Origin: Winogradskyella vincentii
GTDB lineage: Bacteria; Bacteroidota; Bacteroidia; Flavobacteriales; Flavobacteriaceae
DNA length: 64,000 nucleotides
Direction: 5' to 3'
NCBI RefSeq assembly: GCF_020166345.1
Contig: NZ_JAIUJS010000002.1
Coordinates: 62,001-126,000 of the forward strand
The stretch's first letter is position 1, and the number at the start of each line of letters is the position of its first letter. A model generated the notes under the pieces. It had not been told where the DNA came from and did not search any database. It saw only the letters and a list, made by a program, of their open reading frames with translations. The position numbers and the translations under genes are program-made. Shown piece after piece: positions 45,901 through 54,825 of the stretch.

Positions 45901-46043
45901 ACAGCCGCACTTCTTCCTCCTCTAAAAGGTCCAACAAGTCTATATTCTAGAGCTGCATAATCAGCTTCTTGAATATTTTGTGATTGAATGTTTAAACTAA
46001 AAAATGATAACAGTAAAACTGTAAAAAACGAAGAAAATCTCAT
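42957..46043 (-). CDS. exported sortilin/VPS10-like BNR-repeat protein
   Basis: A 1028-aa protein with a signal peptide (residues 1-21, ending NIQSQ). It contains many BNR/Asp-box repeats (TTDGGRQW, SVDAGKTW, STDGGKSW, SDDGGESW, TQDGGKTW, TTDYGKSW), which form one or two beta-propellers as in VPS10/sortilin-like glycosyl-hydrolase-fold proteins. A C-terminal helical part starts near residue 900. No T9SS sorting domain is evident. Often annotated as glycosyl hydrolase, but no catalytic proof exists. HemJ follows at 3 bp, suggesting co-transcription. Confidence 0.9.
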   Translation of the reverse strand: MRFSSFFTVLLLSFFSLNIQSQNIQEADYAALEYRLVGPFRGGRSAAVTGVPNQPNLYYFGAAGGGIWKTTDGGRQWENISDGYFGGSIGSITVSKSDPNVIYVGGGEKTVRGNVSSGYGVWKSVDAGKTWSKSGLEKSRHIPRIAIHPTNHNIVYAGVMGNIYKPTQERGVYKSTDGGKSWRKVLFSNAHSGVVDLQIDPTNPRILYASTWRVQRTPYSLSSGGEGSALWKSTDSGETWTEISTNKGFPEGILGIIGVTVSPVNSQRVWAIVENKDKGGLYRSDDGGESWNQVNSERKLRQRAWYYTRVYADTKDVNTVYVLNVSYHKSTDGGRTFGNYRAPHGDHHDLWIAPEDPNRMIIGDDGGAQVTYDGAETWSTYHNQPTSQFYRVTTDNAFPYRIYVAQQDNSTIRIPHRTDGRSISEDDWESTAGGESAHIAVDPEDNDIVYGGSYDGFLTRVNHKTGTVRAVNVWPDNPMGHGAEGMKYRFQWNFPIVFSKHNPDRLYTFSQHVHVTENEGQSWDIISPDLTRNDPVKLKSSGGPITQDNTSVEYYCTIFAAQESPLKEGLLWVGSDDGLIHVTQDGGKTWDNVTPKGMPEWMMINSIEPSAFDEGTCYVAGTKYKTGDFAPYLYKTTDYGKSWKKITNGINEEHFTRVLREDPKQKGLLYAGTETGMYISFNDGKEWKPFQLNLPIVPITDLTIKDNNLIVATQGRSLWMIDDLSVIHQLFNNEVKGNRLFKPKDTYRMRGGSRKGSKTTGTNHPNGVITYFNLKDVNEDDKISLTYFDKKGDTIKTFSNASKKDKLSVKKGANQFVWNMTYDGAERLKGMILWWASLEGPRAVPGNYKVSLNVNGEEQSQPFTILADPRAESTLEDMQTQFDFIKDVNKTMDEAHKSIKKIRNINTQLSAFQKQYKGDDNVVELLKKAKTLAEQLSDIEKALYQTQNRSGQDPLNFPIRLTNKLGHLNSLVRMGDFAPTEQDIAVKNELTGKIEKQLNTFNDLIKSEVKEFNEAFNGLNLNYLFVED

Positions 46044-46084
46044 TGTAATTAAAAGGTTAGTTATAGAATCCTAAAATTAAGAAT

Positions 46085-47446
46085 TTAATATGATTCTGAT
46101 TCTTTTGGTAACAAATTTAACGTCACTTCTCTATGTAAAAAATAAGCTGTCACAATTGTAGCAAGTATATCTGATACAGGAAATGCAATCCACACGCCTA
46201 ACTCACCATAAAAATGAGGCAGAATGAAAATTAAGGGAATAAAGAAAAGGCCTTGTCTTAATAAAGTAAGTAATAATGCTGGTGTTGCCTTACCAATAGC
46301 CTGAAAATATGCCGCGCCTATTAATTGAATCGCTATAATTGGAGTTGCAGCAAATACCCATCGCATTGCTGGAGGTGTTTCTACTAATACTGCTTGGTCT
46401 TGAGTAAATAAGCTTGTGATAGCTTCAGGAAAAATCATTAAGAAAACAAAAACAATTCCCGCTAGTAAGGCCGCGTATTTTATGGCTGTCATTATTGATT
46501 CCCGGACTCGGCTATAATTTTCTGCCCCATAGTTATATCCTGCAATTGGTAAAAATCCTTGAGTAATACCATAAACAGGAAATAAGGCAAACATTAACAT
46601 TCTACCTACAATTGCGTAGGCTGTCACGGATGTTTCACCACCAAAATCAAACAAAATGTTATTCATCAACAAATACGTAACACTTACCACAGCCTGTCTT
46701 GACAAGGTTACAAATCCCAAACTGCCAATTTCTTTAATTATTGGAAAATTCAATTTATAAAAGCAATCTGTTATTTTTAATTCCGAATTCTTAGATAGAA
46801 AAAACCAAAGAATAAACGCTAAACAAAGTAAATAAGAACCGGTAGTTGCCCAAGCTGCACCATGCATTCCGAAATCAAATATTCTTATAAGAATATAATC
46901 TAAAACCAAATTTCCAATGGAAGGAATCATCATGGCATACATGGCAAATTTGGGTTTGCCTTCTGCTCTGATAACAGTATTACCCATCATACAAAGCGCT
47001 AAAAACGGAATACCGTAAAGCACAATAACATAATATACCTTGGCAGGACCAAAAATTGCACCTTTACCACCAAAAGCAGGAATAATACTATCAACAAATA
47101 ATAAACCTGGGATTACTAATGCGACAGTTAATAATAAAGTGAGCGTTATTTGGTTGCCAAAAGTTGTAAGCGCCTTTTTACGATTATCAGCACCAAGTGC
47201 TCTGGAGATAATAGATGACCCTCCAATACCAATTGCCATTCCTAATGCCGCAATAAAAAATGAAACTGGCAATACAACATTAATTGCCGCAATAGCTACA
47301 GATCCTATCCAATTACCAACAAAAATGGTATCTACAAGAATATTCAAAGACATCACTAAAATACCAATAGAAGCTGGTACTGCCTGCTTTATTAGTAATT
47401 TACCAATGGGTTGATGTCCTAAATCTTGAGAGGTTACTTTAGCCAT
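46085..47446 (-). CDS. MATE-family efflux transporter
   Basis: A 453-aa inner-membrane antiporter with 12 predicted helices in two similar halves, beginning GHQPIGKLLIKQAVPASIGILVMSLNILVDTIFVGNWIG, which is typical of the NorM/DinF superfamily. MATE pumps expel drugs or cationic metabolites with Na+ or H+. The ATG overlaps the hemH stop by one base (TAATG), so it is coupled to ferrochelatase. An export role linked to porphyrin is possible but only inferred from context. Confidence 0.94.
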   Translation of the reverse strand: MAKVTSQDLGHQPIGKLLIKQAVPASIGILVMSLNILVDTIFVGNWIGSVAIAAINVVLPVSFFIAALGMAIGIGGSSIISRALGADNRKKALTTFGNQITLTLLLTVALVIPGLLFVDSIIPAFGGKGAIFGPAKVYYVIVLYGIPFLALCMMGNTVIRAEGKPKFAMYAMMIPSIGNLVLDYILIRIFDFGMHGAAWATTGSYLLCLAFILWFFLSKNSELKITDCFYKLNFPIIKEIGSLGFVTLSRQAVVSVTYLLMNNILFDFGGETSVTAYAIVGRMLMFALFPVYGITQGFLPIAGYNYGAENYSRVRESIMTAIKYAALLAGIVFVFLMIFPEAITSLFTQDQAVLVETPPAMRWVFAATPIIAIQLIGAAYFQAIGKATPALLLTLLRQGLFFIPLIFILPHFYGELGVWIAFPVSDILATIVTAYFLHREVTLNLLPKESESY

Positions 47447-48483
47447 TAGGCAATTACAGTTTCAGTGGCAATCCACTCCATTGTAATATTAGAAAGTACT
47501 TGAGCAAAATCATCTCGTTCGTTTAGGCAAGGAATAACAGTAAATTCTTCTCCACCAACTTCGTGAAATATTTCTTCCCCTTCCATAGCAATTTCTTCAA
47601 GGGTTTCTAAACAATCACTAACAAAAGCCGGTGTTACAATAGCCATTTTCTTAATACCCTCTTTACCCATTCGCTCAATGGTGCGGTCCGTATATGGTTT
47701 TAACCATGGATCAAAGCCTAATCTAGATTGAAACGTTGTAGAATAAGTTCCGTTCTTTAAGCCTAATTTTTTAGCAACATTTATCGTAGTAATTTCGCAT
47801 TGATGACGGTAGCAAAACTCATGCTGTAGACTACCCTTTTTAAAACAACACTTGCCATCCATTTTACAATTGCCGTTAGTTACATCACTTTTTCTAATGT
47901 GGCGCTCTGGAACACCATGATAACTAAAGAGGATATGTTCATAATCCAAGTCCTCAAGCTTTTCAGCTATACTCGCAGACAGTACATCAATATAATCTTG
48001 TCTATTATAAAACGCAGGTGTGCGTGTAATTTTTACTTGCGGAAAATATTTTGAAACAAGTTCATCTACTTTTACGTCAATGGTTTCAGTGGTAGCCATA
48101 GCAAACTGAGGATATAATGGAATGGTTTTAATATCTGTGCATCCTTTATCTACTAACTCTTGAAGACCTTTTTTTATAGTCATACTGCCATAGCGCATAG
48201 CTAAAGCCACTGGGACATCCAATTGGTTCTGAACTTTTTCTTGAAGTCTTTCTGACAAAACAATTAATGGCGATCCCTCATCCCACCAGATCTTTTTGTA
48301 TGCCTTTGCTGAAGCTTTTGGCCTTGTGTTTAGAATTATTCCTTTTACCAAAAGAGTACGTGCCCAAAGTGGTACATCAATCACACGTTCGTCCATTAAA
48401 AATTCGCCTAAATATCTTTTTACATCCTTAGGATTTGGACTATCTGGCGAACCAAGATTTACTAATAATATTCCTTTTTTCAT
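47446..48483 (-). CDS. hemH: ferrochelatase with internal Cys cluster
   Basis: Inserts Fe(II) into protoporphyrin IX, the last step of protohaem synthesis. The start at 48483 (MKKGILLVNLGSPDSP) is the true one; an upstream in-frame ATG adds 11 unrelated residues. The active-site His is in LFSYHGVP (His186-x). A Cys-rich insertion follows (Cys206, 212, 213, 224, 229; CKMDGKCC...CYRHQC), matching the internal [2Fe-2S] cluster region of the Myxococcus-type ferrochelatases. 345 aa. Its stop overlaps the MATE start, and the AraC-type gene lies 82 bp upstream. Confidence 0.96.
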   Translation of the reverse strand: MKKGILLVNLGSPDSPNPKDVKRYLGEFLMDERVIDVPLWARTLLVKGIILNTRPKASAKAYKKIWWDEGSPLIVLSERLQEKVQNQLDVPVALAMRYGSMTIKKGLQELVDKGCTDIKTIPLYPQFAMATTETIDVKVDELVSKYFPQVKITRTPAFYNRQDYIDVLSASIAEKLEDLDYEHILFSYHGVPERHIRKSDVTNGNCKMDGKCCFKKGSLQHEFCYRHQCEITTINVAKKLGLKNGTYSTTFQSRLGFDPWLKPYTDRTIERMGKEGIKKMAIVTPAFVSDCLETLEEIAMEGEEIFHEVGGEEFTVIPCLNERDDFAQVLSNITMEWIATETVIA

Positions 48484-48565
48484 CTTATTTTTTTGCAATG
48501 CAAAAATACAACTCAATTACCCAAAACTAAATGGGTTTTATTGTATTTTAATATTGTTCTATAGA

Positions 48566-49477
48566 TTAATTCTTTTGGCCGTTTGTGCTACTGACATAGC
48601 GTTTTGGTGTAGTCCCAAATTTCTTTTTAAACGCTGCAATAAAATGACTGGCTGTACTATAACCAACTTTTAGCCCAACCTCATTTACGTTGAATTCACC
48701 AGATTCAAGTAATTTTCGAGCAACTTCCATTTTATAATCAAACAAAAAACCATAAACTGTATCGCCATAAATTTGTTTAAATCCTTCTTTCAATTTTTTA
48801 AGGCTTAAATCTACTTCTGTCGCTAAGTCTTTTAGTGTTGGTGGTTCTGCCATTCTTGAAACAACAATGTCCTTTGCTCTTTTTAGTTTTGCTACATTGA
48901 CTTCATCAACTAAAAAAGGACACTGTTCTACATCTGCATCTTCACTTCTATTAAAATAATGGCTTAATAACTCGTACACTTTACCTTTAAAATATAATGG
49001 CTTTACAGATGAATTAAGGTTATAACTAATCATTTGATTTAATACCACGGCCATCGATGGATTTATTTTGCCATCATTGTAATATTTTTTGTCCTTGTTT
49101 TCATCAGTTAAAAAAGTAACGTAGTTAGCATCCTTTGAAAATAAATTGTGAAATTTCTCTATAGAAATAACAGCAGAAACAATCCAAGAGTGTGGCTGAA
49201 GCTCTACATGTATAGGTAAATTTCGCTGAGGATTGTAAAGTAATAAAGAGGTTTCTTCATTGATATTTAATTTGTAATTGCCTTGATTAAAAACAAATAC
49301 AGCTAATCCCTTAGTGCAAAAATGAAATTGTAAATAACTACTATCTATCTCGCGTTCAAGAATTTCAACATCGTTATTTTCATTTTTATGCATTAGTACA
49401 AAAAAACCATCTTCTAAAAACGTTTCTTCAAAAGTACCTCTAGCGACACTTTTTGAAGACGAAATATTTAAATCCAT
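48566..49477 (-). CDS. AraC-family (PchR-like) transcriptional regulator
   Basis: A 303-aa regulator. The N-terminal part resembles the PchR-type sensor domain, which responds to siderophores or iron in other bacteria. The C-terminal HTH pair spans about 200-300 (PTLKDLATEVDLSLKKLKEGFKQIYGDTVYGFLFDYKM and FNVNEVGLKVGYSTASHFIAAFKKKFGTTPKRY). It is divergent from hemA and upstream of hemH, a position that suggests control of haem genes; this is inference. A TTTAGA-N5-TCTAAA palindrome lies in its 5' leader. Confidence 0.9.
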   Translation of the reverse strand: MDLNISSSKSVARGTFEETFLEDGFFVLMHKNENNDVEILEREIDSSYLQFHFCTKGLAVFVFNQGNYKLNINEETSLLLYNPQRNLPIHVELQPHSWIVSAVISIEKFHNLFSKDANYVTFLTDENKDKKYYNDGKINPSMAVVLNQMISYNLNSSVKPLYFKGKVYELLSHYFNRSEDADVEQCPFLVDEVNVAKLKRAKDIVVSRMAEPPTLKDLATEVDLSLKKLKEGFKQIYGDTVYGFLFDYKMEVARKLLESGEFNVNEVGLKVGYSTASHFIAAFKKKFGTTPKRYVSSTNGQKN

Positions 49478-49488
49478 TTTTCCTATTA

Positions 49489-49505
49489 TTTAGATTCGTT
49501 CTAAA
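49489..49505. promoter_or_regulatory. inverted repeat TTTAGA-N5-TCTAAA in the leader of the AraC-type gene
   Basis: Perfect 6-bp arms around TTCGT, 12 bp before the regulator's ATG and downstream of its -7 box. It resembles metal-repressor sites such as the box at 29647-29662 in its outer bases. Possible iron-linked control point of the haem region. Confidence 0.45.
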
Positions 49506-49534
49506 CAAAAAGTCAAAAAACCCTTTATTCAAGG

Positions 49535-49542
49535 CAAAAATA
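49535..49542 (-). promoter_or_regulatory. -7 box for the AraC-type gene at 48566-49477
   Basis: The minus strand reads TATTTTTG (TAnnTTTG), giving a leader of about 50 nt that contains the palindrome at 49489-49505. Confidence 0.5.
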
Positions 49543-49636
49543 TGACAATTATCATATTTTTATAAAAAAGAAACTTAAAAACCCACAAACGACATTTAAA
49601 GTTCCTCTAGCGTTATTTTTTTGATAGTAACAAAAT

Positions 49637-49644
49637 TATTTTTG
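49637..49644 (+). promoter_or_regulatory. -7 box of the hemA operon
   Basis: TATTTTTG fits TAnnTTTG and lies 33 nt before the hemA ATG at 49678. A TTTG lies only 13 bp upstream, which is too close for a normal -33. Confidence 0.6.
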
Positions 49645-49677
49645 CCTTGTTAATTTCCAAGTCAGGTAAACGAGCGA

Positions 49678-50928
49678 ATGCAACAGCAAAAAAGCACACA
49701 TTTTTATACCATTGGCCTCAGCTATTTAAAAGCTGATGCAGAAGTGCGTGGTCATTTTAGCCTAAGTGATACTGCCAAAAATAATTTGTTGTTACAGGCT
49801 AAAGATAGTGGCATTGAAAGTCTTGTTGTTATTTCTACATGCAATAGGACCGAGCTTTACGGTTTTGCGGAGCATCCATATCAGCTTATTCATTTACTTT
49901 GTGAAAACACCAAGGGTACTGTAGAAGAATTTCAAGAAGTGGCCTATGTTTATAAAAACAAGGAGGCAATAAACCATATATTTAGAGTGGGTTCTGGTTT
50001 AGACAGTCAAATTCTAGGAGATTTTGAAATAATTAGTCAAATAAAGGTTAGTGCTAGACAATCAAAAAAACAAGGATTGTTAAATTCATTTACAGAACGA
50101 CTAATCAATTCGGTTATACAGGCCAGTAAAAGGATTAAAACAGAGACAGAATTGTCATCAGGTGCGACGTCAGTTTCGTTTGCCTCAGTTCAATATATCA
50201 TGAATAATGTTCAGGATATTGCTGACAAAAATATCTTGCTTTTTGGTACAGGTAAAATTGGAAGAAACACATGTGAGAATTTAGTTAAGCATACTAAGAA
50301 CTCTCATATAACTTTAATTAATAGAACTAAAACCAAAGCCGAAGAAGTTGCGGGAAAATTTAATCTTATTGTTAAAGATTATGTGGAGTTACAGTCAGAA
50401 ATTAATAATTCTGATATCGTAATTGTAGCAACTGGTGCACAAGATCCTACCGTTTTCAAAAACCTTATTTCTACAAATCGTCCGTTATTAATATTGGATT
50501 TGTCTATTCCAAAAAACGTTAACGAGGATGTGAAAGATCTTCAAAATGTATCATTGGTTCACATGGATGATTTAGCAAGGATTACAGATGATACTTTAGT
50601 AAAACGTAAAGCCTATATTCCTCAGGCAGAGTCTATTATTTCTGAGATCATGGGAGAATTTAACGCTTGGTTAGATACTCTAAAATTTGTCCCTACTATA
50701 CAGGCAATTAAACATAAATTGACACATCTTAAAAATTCAGAACTAAATTCTCAACGCAAAAAAATTGCTGATTTTAATGAAGATCAAGCGGAATTGATTT
50801 CAAATAATATCATTCAAAAGATTACAAATCAGTTTGCACATCACTTACGCGAAGACAACAGTTCATCAGACGAAAGCATTGAGCTTATCAAAAAAATATT
50901 CCAGTTAGAAACTACCGATAATGTCTAA
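49678..50928 (+). CDS. hemA: glutamyl-tRNA reductase
   Basis: Reduces glutamyl-tRNA to glutamate-1-semialdehyde, the first committed step of C5 haem synthesis. The catalytic Cys55 is in ISTCNRTELYG, and the NADPH-binding segment LLFGTGKIGRNTC lies at about 187-199. The dimerisation helices form the C-terminus. The length of 416 aa is normal. It is the first gene of a long operon and overlaps hemC by 8 bp. Flanked by a divergent AraC-type regulator. Confidence 0.97.
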   Translation: MQQQKSTHFYTIGLSYLKADAEVRGHFSLSDTAKNNLLLQAKDSGIESLVVISTCNRTELYGFAEHPYQLIHLLCENTKGTVEEFQEVAYVYKNKEAINHIFRVGSGLDSQILGDFEIISQIKVSARQSKKQGLLNSFTERLINSVIQASKRIKTETELSSGATSVSFASVQYIMNNVQDIADKNILLFGTGKIGRNTCENLVKHTKNSHITLINRTKTKAEEVAGKFNLIVKDYVELQSEINNSDIVIVATGAQDPTVFKNLISTNRPLLILDLSIPKNVNEDVKDLQNVSLVHMDDLARITDDTLVKRKAYIPQAESIISEIMGEFNAWLDTLKFVPTIQAIKHKLTHLKNSELNSQRKKIADFNEDQAELISNNIIQKITNQFAHHLREDNSSSDESIELIKKIFQLETTDNV

Positions 50929-52495
50929 AATAATTCGCATTGGCACACGAGATAGTAAACTCGCTATGTGGCAAGCTAAAACCGTACAATCACTTCTTGA
51001 AAAACTTGGTCATAAAACGGTATTAGTCCCAATAAAATCAACTGGAGATATTGTTCTAGACAAACCACTTTATGAGCTGGGTATTACAGGCATATTTACC
51101 AAAACCTTAGATATTGCTATGCTCAATGAAGATATTGATATCGCAGTACACTCGTTAAAAGATGTACCAACGCAATTACCAAAAGGAATTGTACAAGCAG
51201 CAGTTATAAAACGCGGTAATGTCAATGATACACTTGTTTATAAAAACAACGAAGAGTTTCTTTCTGCTAAGGATGCTATTGTTGCCACAGGTAGTTTACG
51301 CCGACGTGCACAATGGTTAAATCGATATCCAACACATACCGTTGTTGGGCTTCGTGGTAATGTTAACTCTAGATTAGAAAAACTCGAAAGCAATGACTGG
51401 AACGCTGCAATATTTGCAGCGGCTGGTATAGGTAGGCTAAATATTAAGCCTGAAAATGCTATTAATCTTCATTGGATGATTCCGGCACCAGCCCAAGGTG
51501 CTGTAATGATAACCGCTTTAGAAAGTGATGAGGAAATCCGAACAATATGCGCTGAAATTAACCATGAGGAAACAGAAATTTGTACAACTATTGAACGAAA
51601 GTTCTTAAGACAACTTGAAGGCGGATGCACAGCTCCAATAGGTGCTTTAGCATATATTAAAAATGAGGAGGTAAATTTCAAAGGAATCTTATTAAGTAAA
51701 GACGGTTCAAAAAAAATAGAAGTCTCAAAAGTGGTTCCGCTTGGTGAGCATTCAGATATTGGTGAATTTTGTGCCGACTATATAATTGGTAAAGGTGGTA
51801 AAACGTTGATGGATCAATTACAGCGTGGTGACAGAAATACCAATATCTACTCTACTAAAAAATTAACGGATGGGCAGTTGCAGTTATTTCATAATAATGT
51901 TGTTGCAGATAGTAATGATGCCATAAAAATTAGTCTTAACCGTATTCCTAAAAGTGTAGTCAGAAAAGAGATTGAAAATGTAATTATTACCAGTAAAAAT
52001 GGTGTAGAAGCCCTACTACATAATTTTGCACCTGCAGAACTTCAATTTAAAAATATCTATTGTGTTGGAAGACGCACAAAGAGAATGATTGAAAAACGCA
52101 TAGGTAATGTAAAGCATATTGAAGCAAACGCTAAAAAATTAGCCGAACACCTTGTGGAATATATGGAAGGTGCAGAAGTCACTTATTTCTGTAGTGATTT
52201 AAGATTAGACGACCTGCCAAATATCTTAGTAGAAAATAATATAACCGTTAATGAAGTAGAGGCTTATCAAACGAAATACAATGCAGATAAGGTTGAGAGC
52301 AATCTTGATGGAGTAATGTTTTATAGCCCATCAACCGTTGAAAGCTATTTAAAACAAAACAAGGCTTCTGGTATAGCATTTTGTATCGGTGAAACTACAG
52401 CCAAAGTAGCAAATCAATTTTTTGAAGATGTGAGAATAGCGAAAGTCCCTACTGTAGAAAGTGTGATTGAGCTGGTGAATGAAAATTATGTTTAA
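50921..52495 (+). CDS. hemC: HemC-HemD fusion: porphobilinogen deaminase + uroporphyrinogen-III synthase
   Basis: A 524-aa bifunctional protein. Residues 1 to about 300 are hydroxymethylbilane synthase ([36 protein letters not shown]), with the dipyrromethane-cofactor Cys236 in GGCTAPIGA. Residues about 310-524 match HemD ([45 protein letters not shown]). Together they turn four porphobilinogens into uroporphyrinogen III without releasing the unstable linear intermediate. This fusion is known in Bacteroidota. It overlaps hemA by 8 bp and precedes hemE by 5 bp. Confidence 0.95.
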   Translation: MSKIIRIGTRDSKLAMWQAKTVQSLLEKLGHKTVLVPIKSTGDIVLDKPLYELGITGIFTKTLDIAMLNEDIDIAVHSLKDVPTQLPKGIVQAAVIKRGNVNDTLVYKNNEEFLSAKDAIVATGSLRRRAQWLNRYPTHTVVGLRGNVNSRLEKLESNDWNAAIFAAAGIGRLNIKPENAINLHWMIPAPAQGAVMITALESDEEIRTICAEINHEETEICTTIERKFLRQLEGGCTAPIGALAYIKNEEVNFKGILLSKDGSKKIEVSKVVPLGEHSDIGEFCADYIIGKGGKTLMDQLQRGDRNTNIYSTKKLTDGQLQLFHNNVVADSNDAIKISLNRIPKSVVRKEIENVIITSKNGVEALLHNFAPAELQFKNIYCVGRRTKRMIEKRIGNVKHIEANAKKLAEHLVEYMEGAEVTYFCSDLRLDDLPNILVENNITVNEVEAYQTKYNADKVESNLDGVMFYSPSTVESYLKQNKASGIAFCIGETTAKVANQFFEDVRIAKVPTVESVIELVNENYV

Positions 52496-52500
52496 TAACT

Positions 52501-53526
52501 ATGATTAAGAACGATTTATATCTAAGAGCATTAAAAGGTGAAACTGTTGAACGTCCTCCTGTATGGATGATGCGTCAAGCAGGGCGTTATTTGCCTGAAT
52601 TCATGGAGATAAAGGCTAAATATGACTTCTTTACAAGATGTAGAACACCAGAGCTTGCAAGTGAGATTACTGTTCAGCCTATAAGGAGATATGGTATGGA
52701 TGCGGCAATTTTATTTAGCGATATTTTGGTTATTCCTCAAGCCATGAACATAGAGGTAGAAATGAAACCAAATTTTGGTCCATATTTACCAAATCCTGTT
52801 CGTAATCAAAAAGACGTAGACTATGTCATTATTCCGGATGTAAATGTAGAATTAGACTACGTGATGCAAGCCATTAAGGCTACCAAGGAATTATTGAATA
52901 ACGAGATTCCTTTAATTGGCTTTGCCGGATCACCTTGGACCATTTTATGCTATTGCGTACAAGGACAGGGCAGTAAAAATTTTGATAAGGCCAAAGAATT
53001 TTGTTTTACCAATCCTATAGTGGCACATCAACTGTTACAAAAAATTACTGATACAACAATTGCATATCTAAAGGCAAAAGTAAAGGCAGGATGTGATGCG
53101 GTACAGATTTTCGATTCTTGGGGTGGCATGTTATCTCCAGTTGATTATCAAGAATTCTCATGGCAGTACATTAATCAAATTATAGAGGCGTTGAAGGATG
53201 ACGCTCCTGTTATTGCTTTTGGTAAAGGGTGTTGGTTTGCTCTTGGAGAAATGGCAAAATCCAATGCGTCAGCATTGGGAATAGACTGGACTTGTTCTGC
53301 TAGAAATGCACGCTATTTAACAGGTGGCAACATAACACTACAAGGCAATTTTGATCCCACAAGATTATTTTCTCCGCCTTCTGAAATAAAGAAAATGGTT
53401 CACCAAATGATTAACGAATTTGGTAAAGACAAATACATTGTAAATTTAGGTCACGGTATATTACCTAATATTCCATTGGATAATGCCAAGGCATTTATTG
53501 ACGCAGTGAAAGAATATCATGTTTAA
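52501..53526 (+). CDS. hemE: uroporphyrinogen decarboxylase
   Basis: Converts uroporphyrinogen III to coproporphyrinogen III in the cytosol. The N-terminal signature [16 protein letters not shown] and the [25 protein letters not shown] and GNFDPTRLF motifs are all intact. The length of 341 aa is normal. It lies 5 bp after the hemC-hemD fusion and overlaps the EI24 gene by 8 bp, so it is inside the operon. Confidence 0.97.
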   Translation: MIKNDLYLRALKGETVERPPVWMMRQAGRYLPEFMEIKAKYDFFTRCRTPELASEITVQPIRRYGMDAAILFSDILVIPQAMNIEVEMKPNFGPYLPNPVRNQKDVDYVIIPDVNVELDYVMQAIKATKELLNNEIPLIGFAGSPWTILCYCVQGQGSKNFDKAKEFCFTNPIVAHQLLQKITDTTIAYLKAKVKAGCDAVQIFDSWGGMLSPVDYQEFSWQYINQIIEALKDDAPVIAFGKGCWFALGEMAKSNASALGIDWTCSARNARYLTGGNITLQGNFDPTRLFSPPSEIKKMVHQMINEFGKDKYIVNLGHGILPNIPLDNAKAFIDAVKEYHV

Positions 53527-54289
53527 AAACATTCTAAAAGGATTAGAAGCTTACTCAGGCACATTTGCACTAATTTCTAAATTGAAATTATGGAAGTACT
53601 TTGCTATTCCAATTGTTATAAGCATTGTAACTGCACTTACAATTGGAGTTACTGCATATGGTCTATCGGATAATATTGGTAGATTTATTTCAAGTATTTG
53701 GCCATGGGACTTTGGTAAAGAAACATTTACTTCTATATCGACATTTATTGGAGCTATAGTGATAATTGCTATCGGTTTGATTCTGTATAAACATATAATT
53801 ATGGCGCTCTCTGCACCATTTATGAGTCCCGTTTCAGAAAAAATTGAAACACACCTAACAGGAATTGAAAAGCATCAACACCGCAACACAACTTTCGGAC
53901 AACAATTATGGAGAGGTATCAGAATTAACCTGAGAAATCTAGGAAAAGAGTTGTTGATTACAATCCCAATCCTAATGTTAAAGTTTATTCCAGTAATTAA
54001 TATTTTCTCAACAGTTCTTTTATTTTTAGTGCAAGCTTATTATGCTGGTTTCGGTAATATGGACTATACCCTAGAACGTCATTTTAAATATGGTGAAAGT
54101 GTTCAGTTTGTTAGAAAATATCGAGGAATTGCTATTGGTAACGGAATAGTATTCATCCTATTGTTATTGGTGCCTGTTGTTGGTATAATTCTGGTTTTAC
54201 CTTTAAGTGTAACAGCGGCATCACTTAAAACTGTCACCTTGCTCAAGGAAGAAGGAAGGCTGAATAATTCAGAAATTAAAGCTTTATGA
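53519..54289 (+). CDS. EI24/CysZ-like membrane protein
   Basis: A 256-aa inner-membrane protein with about four to five hydrophobic segments and the EI24-domain pattern ([26 protein letters not shown]). CysZ relatives transport sulfate, but the family is broad and sulfate is not implied here. It overlaps hemE by 8 bp and the GNAT gene by 4 bp, so it is firmly part of the haem operon; a role in haem or precursor transport would be speculation. Confidence 0.88.
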   Translation: MFKNILKGLEAYSGTFALISKLKLWKYFAIPIVISIVTALTIGVTAYGLSDNIGRFISSIWPWDFGKETFTSISTFIGAIVIIAIGLILYKHIIMALSAPFMSPVSEKIETHLTGIEKHQHRNTTFGQQLWRGIRINLRNLGKELLITIPILMLKFIPVINIFSTVLLFLVQAYYAGFGNMDYTLERHFKYGESVQFVRKYRGIAIGNGIVFILLLLVPVVGIILVLPLSVTAASLKTVTLLKEEGRLNNSEIKAL

Positions 54290-54822
54290 CAGCACAATTT
54301 GATGGTTTTGAAATTAACCCAGTCCATGAAGGTGACGCATGGAAAATTTGCAATTTCATCATTGCGAATACAGACCGTCTTAAACGTTACTTTCCAAAAA
54401 CTTTGGAGCAAAATCTAACACCGACTTTATCTCAAATTTTTGTTGAGAAAAAAGTTAAACAGTTTCAAAATAGAGAAGAATTTCTGTTTACGATCAAAGA
54501 ATCAGAAACAAGAGCGTTAGCTGGCTTAATTTACCTCAAAGAATTAAACTGGGAAACCAAGCAAGGAGAATATGCATATTGTATAGGTTATCCCTTTAAA
54601 GGCAATGGGCTAATTACAAAAGCTATAAAGGTTTTAAACGAATATGCATTAAATGAACTTCAACTTGAAACCTTACAAATTATAGCAAATAAAGACAACC
54701 AATCAAGTATAGATGTAGCCTTAAATAATGATTTTAAATGGCAAAAAACACTTTTAAATGGGTTTACTCCTCCTGGAGAATCGCCATTAGATATGGAGTT
54801 GTATGAATTATATAAAAACTAG
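54286..54822 (+). CDS. GNAT-family N-acetyltransferase (RimJ/RimL-type)
   Basis: A 178-aa acetyl-CoA-dependent acyltransferase. The fold is visible in FTIKESETRALAGLIYLKEL, EYAYCIGYPFKGNGLITKAIKVL (acetyl-CoA loop) and LETLQIIANKDNQSSIDVALNNDFKW. This type usually acetylates protein N-termini or small amines; the substrate is unknown. It overlaps the EI24 gene by 4 bp and lies 3 bp before hemF, so it is translationally linked to haem synthesis. Confidence 0.92.
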   Translation: MTAQFDGFEINPVHEGDAWKICNFIIANTDRLKRYFPKTLEQNLTPTLSQIFVEKKVKQFQNREEFLFTIKESETRALAGLIYLKELNWETKQGEYAYCIGYPFKGNGLITKAIKVLNEYALNELQLETLQIIANKDNQSSIDVALNNDFKWQKTLLNGFTPPGESPLDMELYELYKN

Positions 54823-54825
54823 GTT

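Noticed and set aside
48484..48516. Upstream ATG for ferrochelatase
   Set aside because: It adds 11 residues not expected before the conserved KKGILLVNLGSP start.
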